In this document: positions 14,673 through 22,603 of the stretch, piece after piece
Numbering within the stretch: the stretch's first letter is position 1
How the letters are laid out: each line of letters opens with the position of its first letter
NCBI GenBank assembly: GCA_964497135.1
Contig: CAZCDO010000036.1
Coordinates: forward strand, 1 to 26,294
Source: CAIJXV01 sp964497135
Lineage (GTDB): Bacteria > Verrucomicrobiota > Kiritimatiellia > CAIKKV01 > CAIJXV01
Reading direction: 5' to 3'
DNA length: 26,294 bases
Program-made: the position numbers and the translations under genes
Notes under the pieces: model-generated
What the model was told of the DNA's origin: nothing
The model's input: only the letters and a program-made list of their open reading frames with translations
The model's database searches: none

Positions 14673-16916
14673 TCATGCCGGGCGGTTGAATGCGGCGATG
14701 AGGCGGGCGCGGAGTCCGGTGCGACGGGCTTGGACCGTATTGTTATGGATGGCGATGCGGAGCGCCTTGGAGGATCCGATGATGCCCACGAGTTTTCGTC
14801 CGCGGGTGATTCCGGTGTAAATCAGGTTGCGTTGCAGTAATTTATAATGCTGGGTGGTCAGCACGATCAGGACGGCGGGGTATTCACTGCCCTGGGATTT
14901 ATGAATGGAACAGGCATAGGCCAGATCCAGTTCGTCCAATTCGCTAAAATCATAATTGACCAGACGCTTGTCGAAATCGATCACCATCACCTGCTGTTCG
15001 GTGTCGATGCCCTTGATCCGGCCGATATCGCCGTTAAAAACGTCTTTATCGTAATTGTTGCGGATTTGCAGGACCCGGTCGCCGGTCCGGAATCGACGAC
15101 CAAAGCGTTCGATTGCCGGCCCATCCGGATTGAGGGCGTCCTGCAGGACCGTATTGAGATTGGCGGCGCCGAGTTGATTGCGGCGCATGGGGGACAAGAC
15201 CTGGATATCGGTCCGGGGATCGAGCCCGAATTTGGCCGGGATTCGCTGGGTGATGAGGGTGAGCATCCGCTCGATCACATTTTCGGGCGTATCGCACTCG
15301 ACAAAAAAGAAATCGGCGGGATGGTCGGGATCCCGCGGGGGGATTTCGATGAATTCCCCGTTGTTGATATGGTGGGCGTTGACGACAATCCAGCTTCGAT
15401 TGCCCTGCCGGAAAATGGTTTCGAGACGAATGGCGGGAATGACCCCGGAGGCAATCAGATCGTTGAGCACGTTGCCGGGGCCGACACTGGGGAGCTGGTC
15501 GATATCGCCGACGAGGAGGAATTGGGCCGGGCCGGGGAGGGCGGCGAGCAGGGAATTCATCAGCGGGGTATCGATCATCGAGGCTTCGTCGAAGATGAAG
15601 ACATCGCCGGGGATGGGATCGTCGGGGCCGTGGAGAAAACTGCCGGAGTGGGGTTGGTATTTGAGGAGTCGGTGGACGGTGGCGGCCTTGAAGCCGGTGG
15701 CCTCTTCCATGCGTTTGGCCGCGCGTCCGGTGGGAGCGGCCAGGATGACGCGCAACCGGCGGCGGGTAAAGATGTCGACGAGAGCGCGGATGATAGTGGT
15801 TTTGCCGACGCCCGGGCCACCGGTGATGATGGAGACCTTGTTGCGGAGAGTGTTGGCGAGGGCCGCGGACTGGCGGGGATCGAACTGAATTTTCATCCGG
15901 TCCTGCGCCCAGGCGATGGCGCGGTCGACATCGATCGGCGTGCCGGCGAGGGGTGCGCGGGAGAGCCGCACCAAGTGGGTGACGATTCCGGTTTCAGCCC
16001 GAAACAGGCGGGCGGGATAGATATGTCCATTTTCTTCGACCAAATCCCGTTGCCGGATCCCGACATCCAGGGCCTCCTCGATTTTGGCGGCGGGGATTTC
16101 CAGTAGTTCGGCGGCTTCGGCGATCAGGTCGGACCGCGGGCAATGGCAATGGCCTTCCTCGGATTGGGACTCGATCAAGTGGACGACCCCGGCCTGGGCG
16201 CGAAGCTCGGAATCCCGTGGGATCCCGATATTGGCGGCGATGCGATCGGCGCTTTTGAAGCCGATGCCCCAAACCTCCCGGCCCAACTGGTAGGGATTGC
16301 GTTTGACCACGGCGATGGCGTCCGGTCCATATTGCTTATAGATGCGCAGGGCGTGCGCCGAGCCGACCCCATGCCCGTGGAGGAAGATCATGATTTCCCG
16401 CACCGCTCGCTGGGCTTTCCAGGATTCCTTGATTTCCTCCCGGCGGGAGGGGCCGATGCCGGGGACTTCGCGCAAACGGGCCGATTCATGTTCGATGACC
16501 TGCAGGGTTTTATCGCCAAAGTGTTTGACCAATCGGTGGGCATACACCTTGCCGACGCCCTTGATCAACCCGCTGGCGAGATATCGTTCGATCCCCTCCA
16601 GCGAGGTGGGCACCTGGCACTCGATTTTGTCGGCTTTGAACTGGAAACCATGAGTTTTATGACGGGTCCAGACGCCTTCCGCCCGGATGCGTTCGCCCTC
16701 CCAGAGGGCGGCGAAATTGCCGACCAAAGGGACGGCTTCACGGGAGCCGTCCGGCCGGACGGAACAAACGGTGTAGCCGGTTTCATCGGATCGAAAAACG
16801 ATATGTTCGATGAAGCCCAGGAGGGTGGTCGGCTCATCGACCGGGACCGTGGGGGTGGGTTGAGGGTTGGGACGAACGGCTTGTTTCCGTTGATTGAACG
16901 AGCGATATGCACTCAT
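14673..16916 (-). CDS. recD2: RecD2-type ATP-dependent 5'-3' DNA helicase
   Basis: This 747-residue SF1B helicase belongs to the RecD2/TraA-like group that acts without RecBC. The N-terminal part has an OB-like domain (about 30-100) and tandem helix-hairpin-helix motifs (IKGVGKVYAHRLV about 118-130, VPGIGPSRREEI about 151-162). Helicase motifs follow: Walker A GGPGVGKTT (366-374), APTGRAAKRM (394-403), motif II FDEAS (442-446), motif III VGDIDQLPSVGPG (469-481), motif IV RLETIFRQ, and the C-terminal SIHKSQGSEYP and YTGITRGRK. Length is normal. A proline-rich N-terminus (about 13-30) is probably disordered. It starts 18 bases after the glycosyltransferase stop codon, so it is likely read from the same transcript although the functions differ. 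Confidence 0.94.
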   Translation of the reverse strand: MSAYRSFNQRKQAVRPNPQPTPTVPVDEPTTLLGFIEHIVFRSDETGYTVCSVRPDGSREAVPLVGNFAALWEGERIRAEGVWTRHKTHGFQFKADKIECQVPTSLEGIERYLASGLIKGVGKVYAHRLVKHFGDKTLQVIEHESARLREVPGIGPSRREEIKESWKAQRAVREIMIFLHGHGVGSAHALRIYKQYGPDAIAVVKRNPYQLGREVWGIGFKSADRIAANIGIPRDSELRAQAGVVHLIESQSEEGHCHCPRSDLIAEAAELLEIPAAKIEEALDVGIRQRDLVEENGHIYPARLFRAETGIVTHLVRLSRAPLAGTPIDVDRAIAWAQDRMKIQFDPRQSAALANTLRNKVSIITGGPGVGKTTIIRALVDIFTRRRLRVILAAPTGRAAKRMEEATGFKAATVHRLLKYQPHSGSFLHGPDDPIPGDVFIFDEASMIDTPLMNSLLAALPGPAQFLLVGDIDQLPSVGPGNVLNDLIASGVIPAIRLETIFRQGNRSWIVVNAHHINNGEFIEIPPRDPDHPADFFFVECDTPENVIERMLTLITQRIPAKFGLDPRTDIQVLSPMRRNQLGAANLNTVLQDALNPDGPAIERFGRRFRTGDRVLQIRNNYDKDVFNGDIGRIKGIDTEQQVMVIDFDKRLVNYDFSELDELDLAYACSIHKSQGSEYPAVLIVLTTQHYKLLQRNLIYTGITRGRKLVGIIGSSKALRIAIHNNTVQARRTGLRARLIAAFNRPA

Positions 16917-16934
16917 GCGGTTTTCCCCTTTTCC

Positions 16935-19709
16935 CTATTCAACAATCAACGAAGTCCATTCGGCGGCCCGGCGACGAATGCGAACCTGGGCATCATCGCT
17001 GGCGACCGGCAACCGGATCAAAGTTCGCGCATTATACACGCCCATGCGAACCCGGTAAGTGCCGGGAGTGAGGTTGGGCGGAAGGTCGGCCAGGCAGGAG
17101 TTCAAGGGTCCGCGCCCGAAGGCGGCGCAAGCGAAGGGGATTCCCTGGAGCGGAAAGGAAGATCCATCCTGACCGACGAGATGGACGAAAATGACGAGTT
17201 CATCGAAGTTGGGCAGATCGGAATTGAGTAAGTCAAAGCGGAATCCGATGGGGAACGAAGCGCCGGTTTGGGCTGTTATCGGAAGAACCACGGATTGGAG
17301 GCGAAAGCCGTTCCGATTCCAAATTAAGGGGGGGGCGGGCGTCTCGGGGGTGGAAATAAAAACCGGTGGGACGTTGTTGGAGAGGGTGGCAGATCGGGCA
17401 TAGTGGGGTTGTAGAGACCAATCGAGAATTTCACAAGAGGTGGAATCCGGGACGCTGAATTCCAGGATGGTTTCCGGTGCGGAATCGGTTTTGATGAAGG
17501 AGAACCGGAGCGCGTGTAAACCGGTGAGAGGTCCGGATGAGGTGTGTTGGGATCCGGAGTTGGGTCCCGCGAAGCGAAACCCGTCGGGCAGGAACCCATT
17601 GCGAACAATCAATGAAACGGATCCCGTTGAGGCCGGAAAGACAGCCCGGCATTGGAGGACATAGGGGCCGGGCATGAGGGCGATCGGTTTGGGAGTGAGC
17701 GCGACGGACGAGGCGGAGGTGATCCGCAGCGGCGCCGCCTGAGGGGGTGATTCAATAAAACGGGTCTCGGAGAGCGGAATGAGCCAATGAGGAGCCGACG
17801 GTGGGGGAAAGGACGCCACTGGGTTGTCATGCGCGATCGAACGGGTGAAGGTGAGGAATGCGGCTTCAGCCCCGGGCGAATCCAGCAAGAAAACCTGCAC
17901 CGATCCCGGCCGGGCGGTTGCGGAAAGGGGAACGATATGGATGTCCTGTTCAGCGGGGCCGGCCTGAACCGAATGCCGCCGGAACTGAGGTTTGAGTTCG
18001 AGGAGTGCGATTTGTTGAGGATCGAGAGAACGGGAGATCGTCTGTTGTCCGGAGTGCAGGGTGAGGGTTGCAGGCCGGGAGCCATTCCAGACGCCGAAAC
18101 GAAGCGTGGTTGGCGGCGGGTCATAAAAAACCAGATGACGGTTGAAATCCTGTTCAGGGGTAACCGTGAAGCCGCGATCATTGCGCGGAAGAATCGGACC
18201 GTTGATAAACATCCAGGAACCGGCATCGGGATCTGCGATCCAGGGGGTTGGAGCGACCGGGTTTTGCCGCCAGAATTCGGCCCGATCGTGAAGAATTTTG
18301 TAAGGACTGTTGCGGAATACCGCGACATTGAACGGTTCGACGTCAAAGTGCTTGATGGCGTATCGATCCGATCCGCGGTTGACGGCCGGGAGCGATTCAA
18401 AAAAACGGCGTTGGGCATAATCATGGGCAGCGACCTGGGTATCGGAGCGGCGCCAGAAAAAATGTTCCCAACGGGTCTGGACTGCGATTTCAGCGAATAG
18501 GGCAAGGGTGATCAGGAGTGTGGTGAGGGTTCCGATGGTTCCCATGAGGGTCAGGCGACGGAGGGTCCAAATGGCGACGACGGCGAGGGGCAGGATTAAA
18601 TAGGAGAAATGGAACGGTTGAAAGGAGGGTTTGGTTAGAGCCGATACCACCAGGACGGCGAGGGTGAAGAGGCCGGCGGCGGCGACCCAAAGATGGGGGG
18701 GCAAAGCGGTGTCGGCGGGAGCGGAGCGTTTTTTGCAGAGATCCCAGAGCGCGAGCAGGGTCCCGACAACCAGGATGAAACAGAGCGACCAGCCGAGTGC
18801 GGCGAGGACCGAGGGCAGGCTGTTTGAGAGACCGATGGTAGCTTTTTCGATCCACGGTTTTTGGGCAAACCCCGGGGGGAGTCCGTAGTTGCGGATGAAA
18901 TCGAAATTGATCCAGAGATCGACGAGCGTGCGTTTGGGATTGATAAAAACGGCCGGGGTGGCGAGGACTGCGCCGACGAAAAATGCGCCGAAGGCGCTGA
19001 ACCCGTGGCCCAGGGTGGTTCGGAAGGAGCGCTTGGTAAAGAGGAATTGCAGTCCGAGCAAGGTGGCGACCATGAGGAGGAGAAGCATTCCGTTATATTT
19101 GGCGGCGAAGGCCACCCCGGCGAGAAGGCCGGCAAAAGTGATCCGGATCAGGCTGGGATAGCGCAGGTAAAACCAGGTCATGAGGAAAAAAACGGCCCCG
19201 AAAAGATCGACGCCGATATCGCCGGTTGCGGAGTGACAGACCGCTATGGAGAGGGGCGCGGCGGACACGAGGAGGAGGACGCCCCAAGCCGGGATAACAC
19301 GTCGGTCAAAAAGCCGGAAGGCGAGCAGGGCCGTCAGCACCAGAATGATTCCGCCATAGAAGACCCGGAGCCCGGCCGCCCAGCGATAGAGTTGAGGCCG
19401 GCGGGGTAATTCAGGGAGGGTGGATTGGGCGTTCAGGGTGGCATCGAAGGGGGCGATGACTTTCCAGATTCCGCGCAGGATCCACTCGTCGACATGGTTG
19501 AGAAAATAAGGGTAGCCGTCATAGAAGCGACTGCCGACATACCAGACGTAGCGGTCCTGGAGATAATTTTCCAAGGCCATGACTTGTTTGGGGGCGTCGG
19601 GATGGAAGATCTTATCCTGGTCCAGTCCCCGAAAGAGGCCGGCACAGCGGAGGTAGAGGGCCAGAGCGAAAATCAGGATCGTGACGAGCCATGATAGACG
19701 TGGGGTCAT
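16935..19709 (-). CDS. GT39-like membrane glycosyltransferase with large C-terminal extracytoplasmic region
   Basis: This 924-residue integral membrane protein resembles the dolichyl-phosphate-mannose/ArnT-type (GT-C) superfamily, which moves sugars from polyprenyl-phosphate donors onto proteins or lipids outside the membrane. TM1 (WLVTILIFALALYLRCAGLF) is followed by the acidic loop with H-P-D-A in KIFHPDAPKQ, the position of the catalytic aspartate in GT-C folds. About nine further hydrophobic segments lie between residues 115 and 420. The rest (about 450-924) is soluble and ends in beta-sandwich-like sequence (ELVIFVHLVGQDG, TPGTYRVRMGVYN), as in some GT39 proteins with carbohydrate-binding tails. 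The ATG overlaps the MBL-fold stop codon (ATGA). Donor and acceptor are unknown. Confidence 0.85.
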   Translation of the reverse strand: MTPRLSWLVTILIFALALYLRCAGLFRGLDQDKIFHPDAPKQVMALENYLQDRYVWYVGSRFYDGYPYFLNHVDEWILRGIWKVIAPFDATLNAQSTLPELPRRPQLYRWAAGLRVFYGGIILVLTALLAFRLFDRRVIPAWGVLLLVSAAPLSIAVCHSATGDIGVDLFGAVFFLMTWFYLRYPSLIRITFAGLLAGVAFAAKYNGMLLLLMVATLLGLQFLFTKRSFRTTLGHGFSAFGAFFVGAVLATPAVFINPKRTLVDLWINFDFIRNYGLPPGFAQKPWIEKATIGLSNSLPSVLAALGWSLCFILVVGTLLALWDLCKKRSAPADTALPPHLWVAAAGLFTLAVLVVSALTKPSFQPFHFSYLILPLAVVAIWTLRRLTLMGTIGTLTTLLITLALFAEIAVQTRWEHFFWRRSDTQVAAHDYAQRRFFESLPAVNRGSDRYAIKHFDVEPFNVAVFRNSPYKILHDRAEFWRQNPVAPTPWIADPDAGSWMFINGPILPRNDRGFTVTPEQDFNRHLVFYDPPPTTLRFGVWNGSRPATLTLHSGQQTISRSLDPQQIALLELKPQFRRHSVQAGPAEQDIHIVPLSATARPGSVQVFLLDSPGAEAAFLTFTRSIAHDNPVASFPPPSAPHWLIPLSETRFIESPPQAAPLRITSASSVALTPKPIALMPGPYVLQCRAVFPASTGSVSLIVRNGFLPDGFRFAGPNSGSQHTSSGPLTGLHALRFSFIKTDSAPETILEFSVPDSTSCEILDWSLQPHYARSATLSNNVPPVFISTPETPAPPLIWNRNGFRLQSVVLPITAQTGASFPIGFRFDLLNSDLPNFDELVIFVHLVGQDGSSFPLQGIPFACAAFGRGPLNSCLADLPPNLTPGTYRVRMGVYNARTLIRLPVASDDAQVRIRRRAAEWTSLIVE

Positions 19710-20599
19710 GGTTTTTTTTCAGGGGGGGGCTTCGGTAACGGCGGGAAGGTACGGGTGATTTCAATGGCGTGCCCCTGGTGGGCGAGTTGGGCGGAGGCGA
19801 GCAATTTTTGGACCTCGGATTCGATGGTCTGGAGGGCGCTATCGTTGCGCTCCGGGGAATGGTGGATGACAAAAAGGCGACGGATTCCGGCAGTTTTGGC
19901 AACTTCGACCGCTTCCGTCCAAGTGCTGTGTCCCCAGCCGTGGTGTTTGACGATGGTTTCCGGCGAGAACTGGCCGTCAAAAAGAAGAACGTCAGCGGGT
20001 TTGGGAAGCGCGCAGAGGCGAAAAAAATCGGTCCGTTCGGCGTCCGTCGATTCATGCCATTCGATATCGGTGGCAAAGACCATTGAGGCACCCGTGGTCG
20101 GCTCATCGATCCGATAGGCGACACAGCCCCCGGGATGATGGATGGAACACCAGCGCACGTGCATACCCCCGACGATCCGCAGGCCGTCGGACCCCGGGAT
20201 TTCGAGATCGGAGAATTGAACTTCGGCGTGCATGGCGTCCATCTGCAGGGGCCAGAACGGACGGGCCAGAATGCGGTGCATGACGTCCGCAACATGAAAT
20301 CCATCGAGGCGGGGTCCGTTGATTTTCAGGGTCCAGGTTGGATCGTAGAGGGGCGAAAATGCGGGCAACCCGATGAGGTGATCCAGATGGTAATGCGTCA
20401 GAAAAATATTGAGTAGTCGCGGTTCGCGGGAGCATCGAATATTCGGTTCGATGTTTCGGAGACCGGTGCCCAGGTCGATGATCAGCCGGGTTCCATCGGC
20501 GCCCTCGACCAGGAGGGAGGTGGTGTCCCCGCCAAAATCGGCGTAGGCCGAGTCGGTGACCGGATTTGTTCCGCGGATGCCGCCCAGGGTCAATTTCAT
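19706..20599 (-). CDS. MBL-fold metallohydrolase
   Basis: This 297-residue metallo-beta-lactamase-fold hydrolase carries the H-x-H-x-D-H signature as THYHLDH (H69, H71, D73, H74), after the strand LIIDLGTG (39-46). Other ligands are likely the histidines in CSIHHPGG, the aspartate in FATDIEW, and the histidine in LFVIHHSPERND. The start GGIRGTNPV matches the G-x-R-G-S-x-P variant of the RNase Z/PhnP-like subgroup. Such proteins cleave phosphodiesters or act as signalling hydrolases; the substrate is not determined. ATG 20599 has no good ribosome binding site. It overlaps the glycosyltransferase by four bases, so they are translated together. The C-terminal proline/lysine tail (PPLPKPPPEKKP) is unusual. 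Confidence 0.9.
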   Translation of the reverse strand: MKLTLGGIRGTNPVTDSAYADFGGDTTSLLVEGADGTRLIIDLGTGLRNIEPNIRCSREPRLLNIFLTHYHLDHLIGLPAFSPLYDPTWTLKINGPRLDGFHVADVMHRILARPFWPLQMDAMHAEVQFSDLEIPGSDGLRIVGGMHVRWCSIHHPGGCVAYRIDEPTTGASMVFATDIEWHESTDAERTDFFRLCALPKPADVLLFDGQFSPETIVKHHGWGHSTWTEAVEVAKTAGIRRLFVIHHSPERNDSALQTIESEVQKLLASAQLAHQGHAIEITRTFPPLPKPPPEKKP

Positions 20600-20700
20600 A
20601 TGTCACATCGCGGCGGGAAGCCGCCTTTCCAGACCGGTCAATTCGAGTGAATCATAAGCGAAACGTGGGTCGGGAAACAAGGAAAAGTGAAAAAAGGTGA

Positions 20701-20735
20701 GACCAGAGACCAGAGATCAGAGACCTGAGATCTGA
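20701..20735. repeat. Five-copy 7-bp tandem repeat GA(C/T)C(A/T)GA
   Basis: Five head-to-tail units read GACCAGA, GACCAGA, GATCAGA, GACCTGA, GATCTGA without gaps. The array lies between the radical SAM stop codon and the MBL start codon, in the 156-base gap. Confidence 0.85.
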
Positions 20736-20755
20736 AACTCGAAATTCATCCCGAA

Positions 20756-22480
20756 TCAGAAAAAGAATTTCTGGAGATATTCTTCGCAGGCCCGGATCCA
20801 ATCGCGGGCAAAGGGGGGATGGGGGGGAAGGCGGATGAGGAGCCGACGTGCGGCGCATCGATGGAACGCGGACACGGCCGCATACCGATCCAGCAGATGT
20901 GGGGGGGCGGCCCTGAGGACGGCCGTCAAGCCTTCCAGGAGGTCCAGCGGTTCTTCGTGCTGTGGTTCCAGGACGAATTGCCAGAGGGTATGGGGATTGG
21001 CTTTGATGCAAGCGGTGATCCAGCGGGACAGGGTGTCCCGGCAAGCAAACAGATCGGCGCCCTGCAAGAGCACAACGCAACGCAAAGAGCGGGGTTGGGC
21101 TGGACGATGGGGGCGCAATTCGGCAACTAAAAAAGTCTGACGTTCTGGAAATAAATCCGGGAGGGATCGGCCGATCCACCGGGAGGTGGGGCAATCCGAC
21201 CGGAGCCGGGGGGTTTCGGCCAGGACGGTTTCAATTTTTTTGAGATCGTCAAAAGACATATCGGGACTGGACTGGATGCCATAGGGAGGTCGATCGTCGG
21301 CCTCTAATTTCCATTCGGCGCGTCGGGCGCGAATTTCAGTGCCGGGCAAAAGAAGTGTTTGAAGACATTGCACGTTGATCCGGCGCAAGCGCAGTGCCAT
21401 CCGCAGGCATCGGAGGACATCAGAGAGGGGTTGTCCGGGCAACCCATACATGACATCGAGAGTTACGCGGATACCCCGGCTGAGGAGGTGGCGGACCCCG
21501 GCATCGAGCGCGGGCAGGCGGGTGGGGCGCCGGACCCGGTGGAGAACCACGGGATCGCGACTTTGCAGGCCGACCTCGATTTCGCGAAAACCCGCCTGCG
21601 CCAAAAGGCGGGCATCTTCCGCAGTGAGGGTGTCGGCTTTGAGTTCGGAAAAAAAGATGGGCGAGGAGTTGGTTCGCCGGTCGGCGAGGGCCCGGATAAT
21701 ATTGCGAAATTCGGGATGGGCGTTGAAGGTGGGATCAATAAAGCGAATTTCGCGAGTTCCGCGGCGGGAGAGAATGGCGATGCGTTCGAGGATTTCGGGG
21801 GCCGGCAGAAAGGACATGCGCCGGCGGAGATGGGGGTAGCGGCAATAGGCACAGCGGAGCGGGCATCCGCGCGAAATTTCGAGATAAGCCATTCCATTGG
21901 CATCCGGACGCCAGGACGGGTGACGGGGGGGCGGCAGGATGGTCCGGAGATCGGGCTCGGGAGCTGGCGTGCGACCGGTCCGCCATCGGCCTGATCGGCG
22001 GTTGAAAAGATTGCGGGAGTCAGGCATGGGGCCACCCTGGAACGCGTGGAGCAGACGGGGGAAAACCCATTCGCCTTCGCCCACGGCAGCCACCTGAAAA
22101 GGTGCCCGACGGAATAGGAAGGGATGATCGGGAGCGACTTCCGGACCGCCGACGGCGATGTGCAGGTCGGGTTGTTGCCGGAGCAGGCGTCGGCAGAGGT
22201 CGAGTGAGCGCTCAATATTCCAGAGATAAAGGGATACGATCAGGAGAAACGGCTTACTGCGGAGTATTTCGCGGGCCAGATCGGGATCGGCGCGGGTTTC
22301 CCAGCCTTGCGGCAAATCGATGAAGCGGAAGGCTGGACCTTGACCGAACCGGCGGGCGGCTTCGATCAGGTAGCGGGCGGCCAGATGGGGATTTTCGACG
22401 ACCCCCTGGACATCGTTGTCGACCTGGGGCAACTGGATGAAGACGACTACGGGGCGTTGAATGGATCTGCTTTTTTGCAC
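20756..22480 (-). CDS. B12-binding-domain radical SAM protein
   Basis: This 574-residue protein has an N-terminal cobalamin-binding-like Rossmann domain (about 10-150; LHIAVGGPEVAP and AAVGEGEWVFPRLL are characteristic) and a radical SAM barrel (about 195-430). The cluster cysteines are C206-x3-C210-x2-C213 in RGCPLRCAYC. A conserved glycine/glutamate strand (REIEVGLQS) and MYGLPGQPL follow. The C-terminal third (about 440-574) is arginine-rich and not recognised. The start is GTG 22480 with no strong ribosome binding site. It lies upstream of the MBL hydrolase in the same orientation. Members of this group methylate or rearrange unactivated carbons in lipids, peptides or cofactors, so the reaction cannot be named. 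A palindrome at 21160-21177 within it is explained by coding. Confidence 0.9.
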   Translation of the reverse strand: MQKSRSIQRPVVVFIQLPQVDNDVQGVVENPHLAARYLIEAARRFGQGPAFRFIDLPQGWETRADPDLAREILRSKPFLLIVSLYLWNIERSLDLCRRLLRQQPDLHIAVGGPEVAPDHPFLFRRAPFQVAAVGEGEWVFPRLLHAFQGGPMPDSRNLFNRRSGRWRTGRTPAPEPDLRTILPPPRHPSWRPDANGMAYLEISRGCPLRCAYCRYPHLRRRMSFLPAPEILERIAILSRRGTREIRFIDPTFNAHPEFRNIIRALADRRTNSSPIFFSELKADTLTAEDARLLAQAGFREIEVGLQSRDPVVLHRVRRPTRLPALDAGVRHLLSRGIRVTLDVMYGLPGQPLSDVLRCLRMALRLRRINVQCLQTLLLPGTEIRARRAEWKLEADDRPPYGIQSSPDMSFDDLKKIETVLAETPRLRSDCPTSRWIGRSLPDLFPERQTFLVAELRPHRPAQPRSLRCVVLLQGADLFACRDTLSRWITACIKANPHTLWQFVLEPQHEEPLDLLEGLTAVLRAAPPHLLDRYAAVSAFHRCAARRLLIRLPPHPPFARDWIRACEEYLQKFFF

Positions 22481-22555
22481 GAAGTGAACTTAAAACATTA
22501 TTCGGTTTACATAATATAGCTTGAGAGAAGGACTGTAGCCGGCATAACCAACGAT

Positions 22556-22603
22556 TAGCAGCCTGTCGGACTTTGGCTCCGCCAAAGATCCGCCAGGCTG
22601 CTA
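22556..22603. repeat. 48-bp two-stage palindrome overlapping the GH27 stop codon
   Basis: The outer stem TAGCAGCCTG (22556-22565) pairs with CAGGCTGCTA (22594-22603). The inner stem CTTTGGC (22571-22577) pairs with GCCAAAG (22581-22587) around TCC. The right end supplies the TAG stop codon of GH27 on the minus strand. No T-run follows. It may be an inserted palindromic repeat that also provides a stop codon, or an RNA-stabilising 3' hairpin. Confidence 0.7.

Noticed and set aside
14847..16106. Long open frame (419 codons) antisense to the RecD2-type gene
   Set aside because: GC-rich third positions keep antisense frames open. The sense strand carries every helicase motif and the antisense peptide resembles nothing known.
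21160..21177. GGAG followed by a perfect 14-base palindrome, like a REP unit
   Set aside because: It lies in a conserved-looking coding stretch of the radical SAM gene (WIGRSLPDLF on the minus strand), has no loop, and lacks a partner, so chance is more likely.
22507..22525. Minus-strand LKLYYVNR resembling the Rhs end KLYYYG and sharing a 12-base match with 24438-24450
   Set aside because: Only a dozen AT-rich bases match, with no other Rhs segment nearby.
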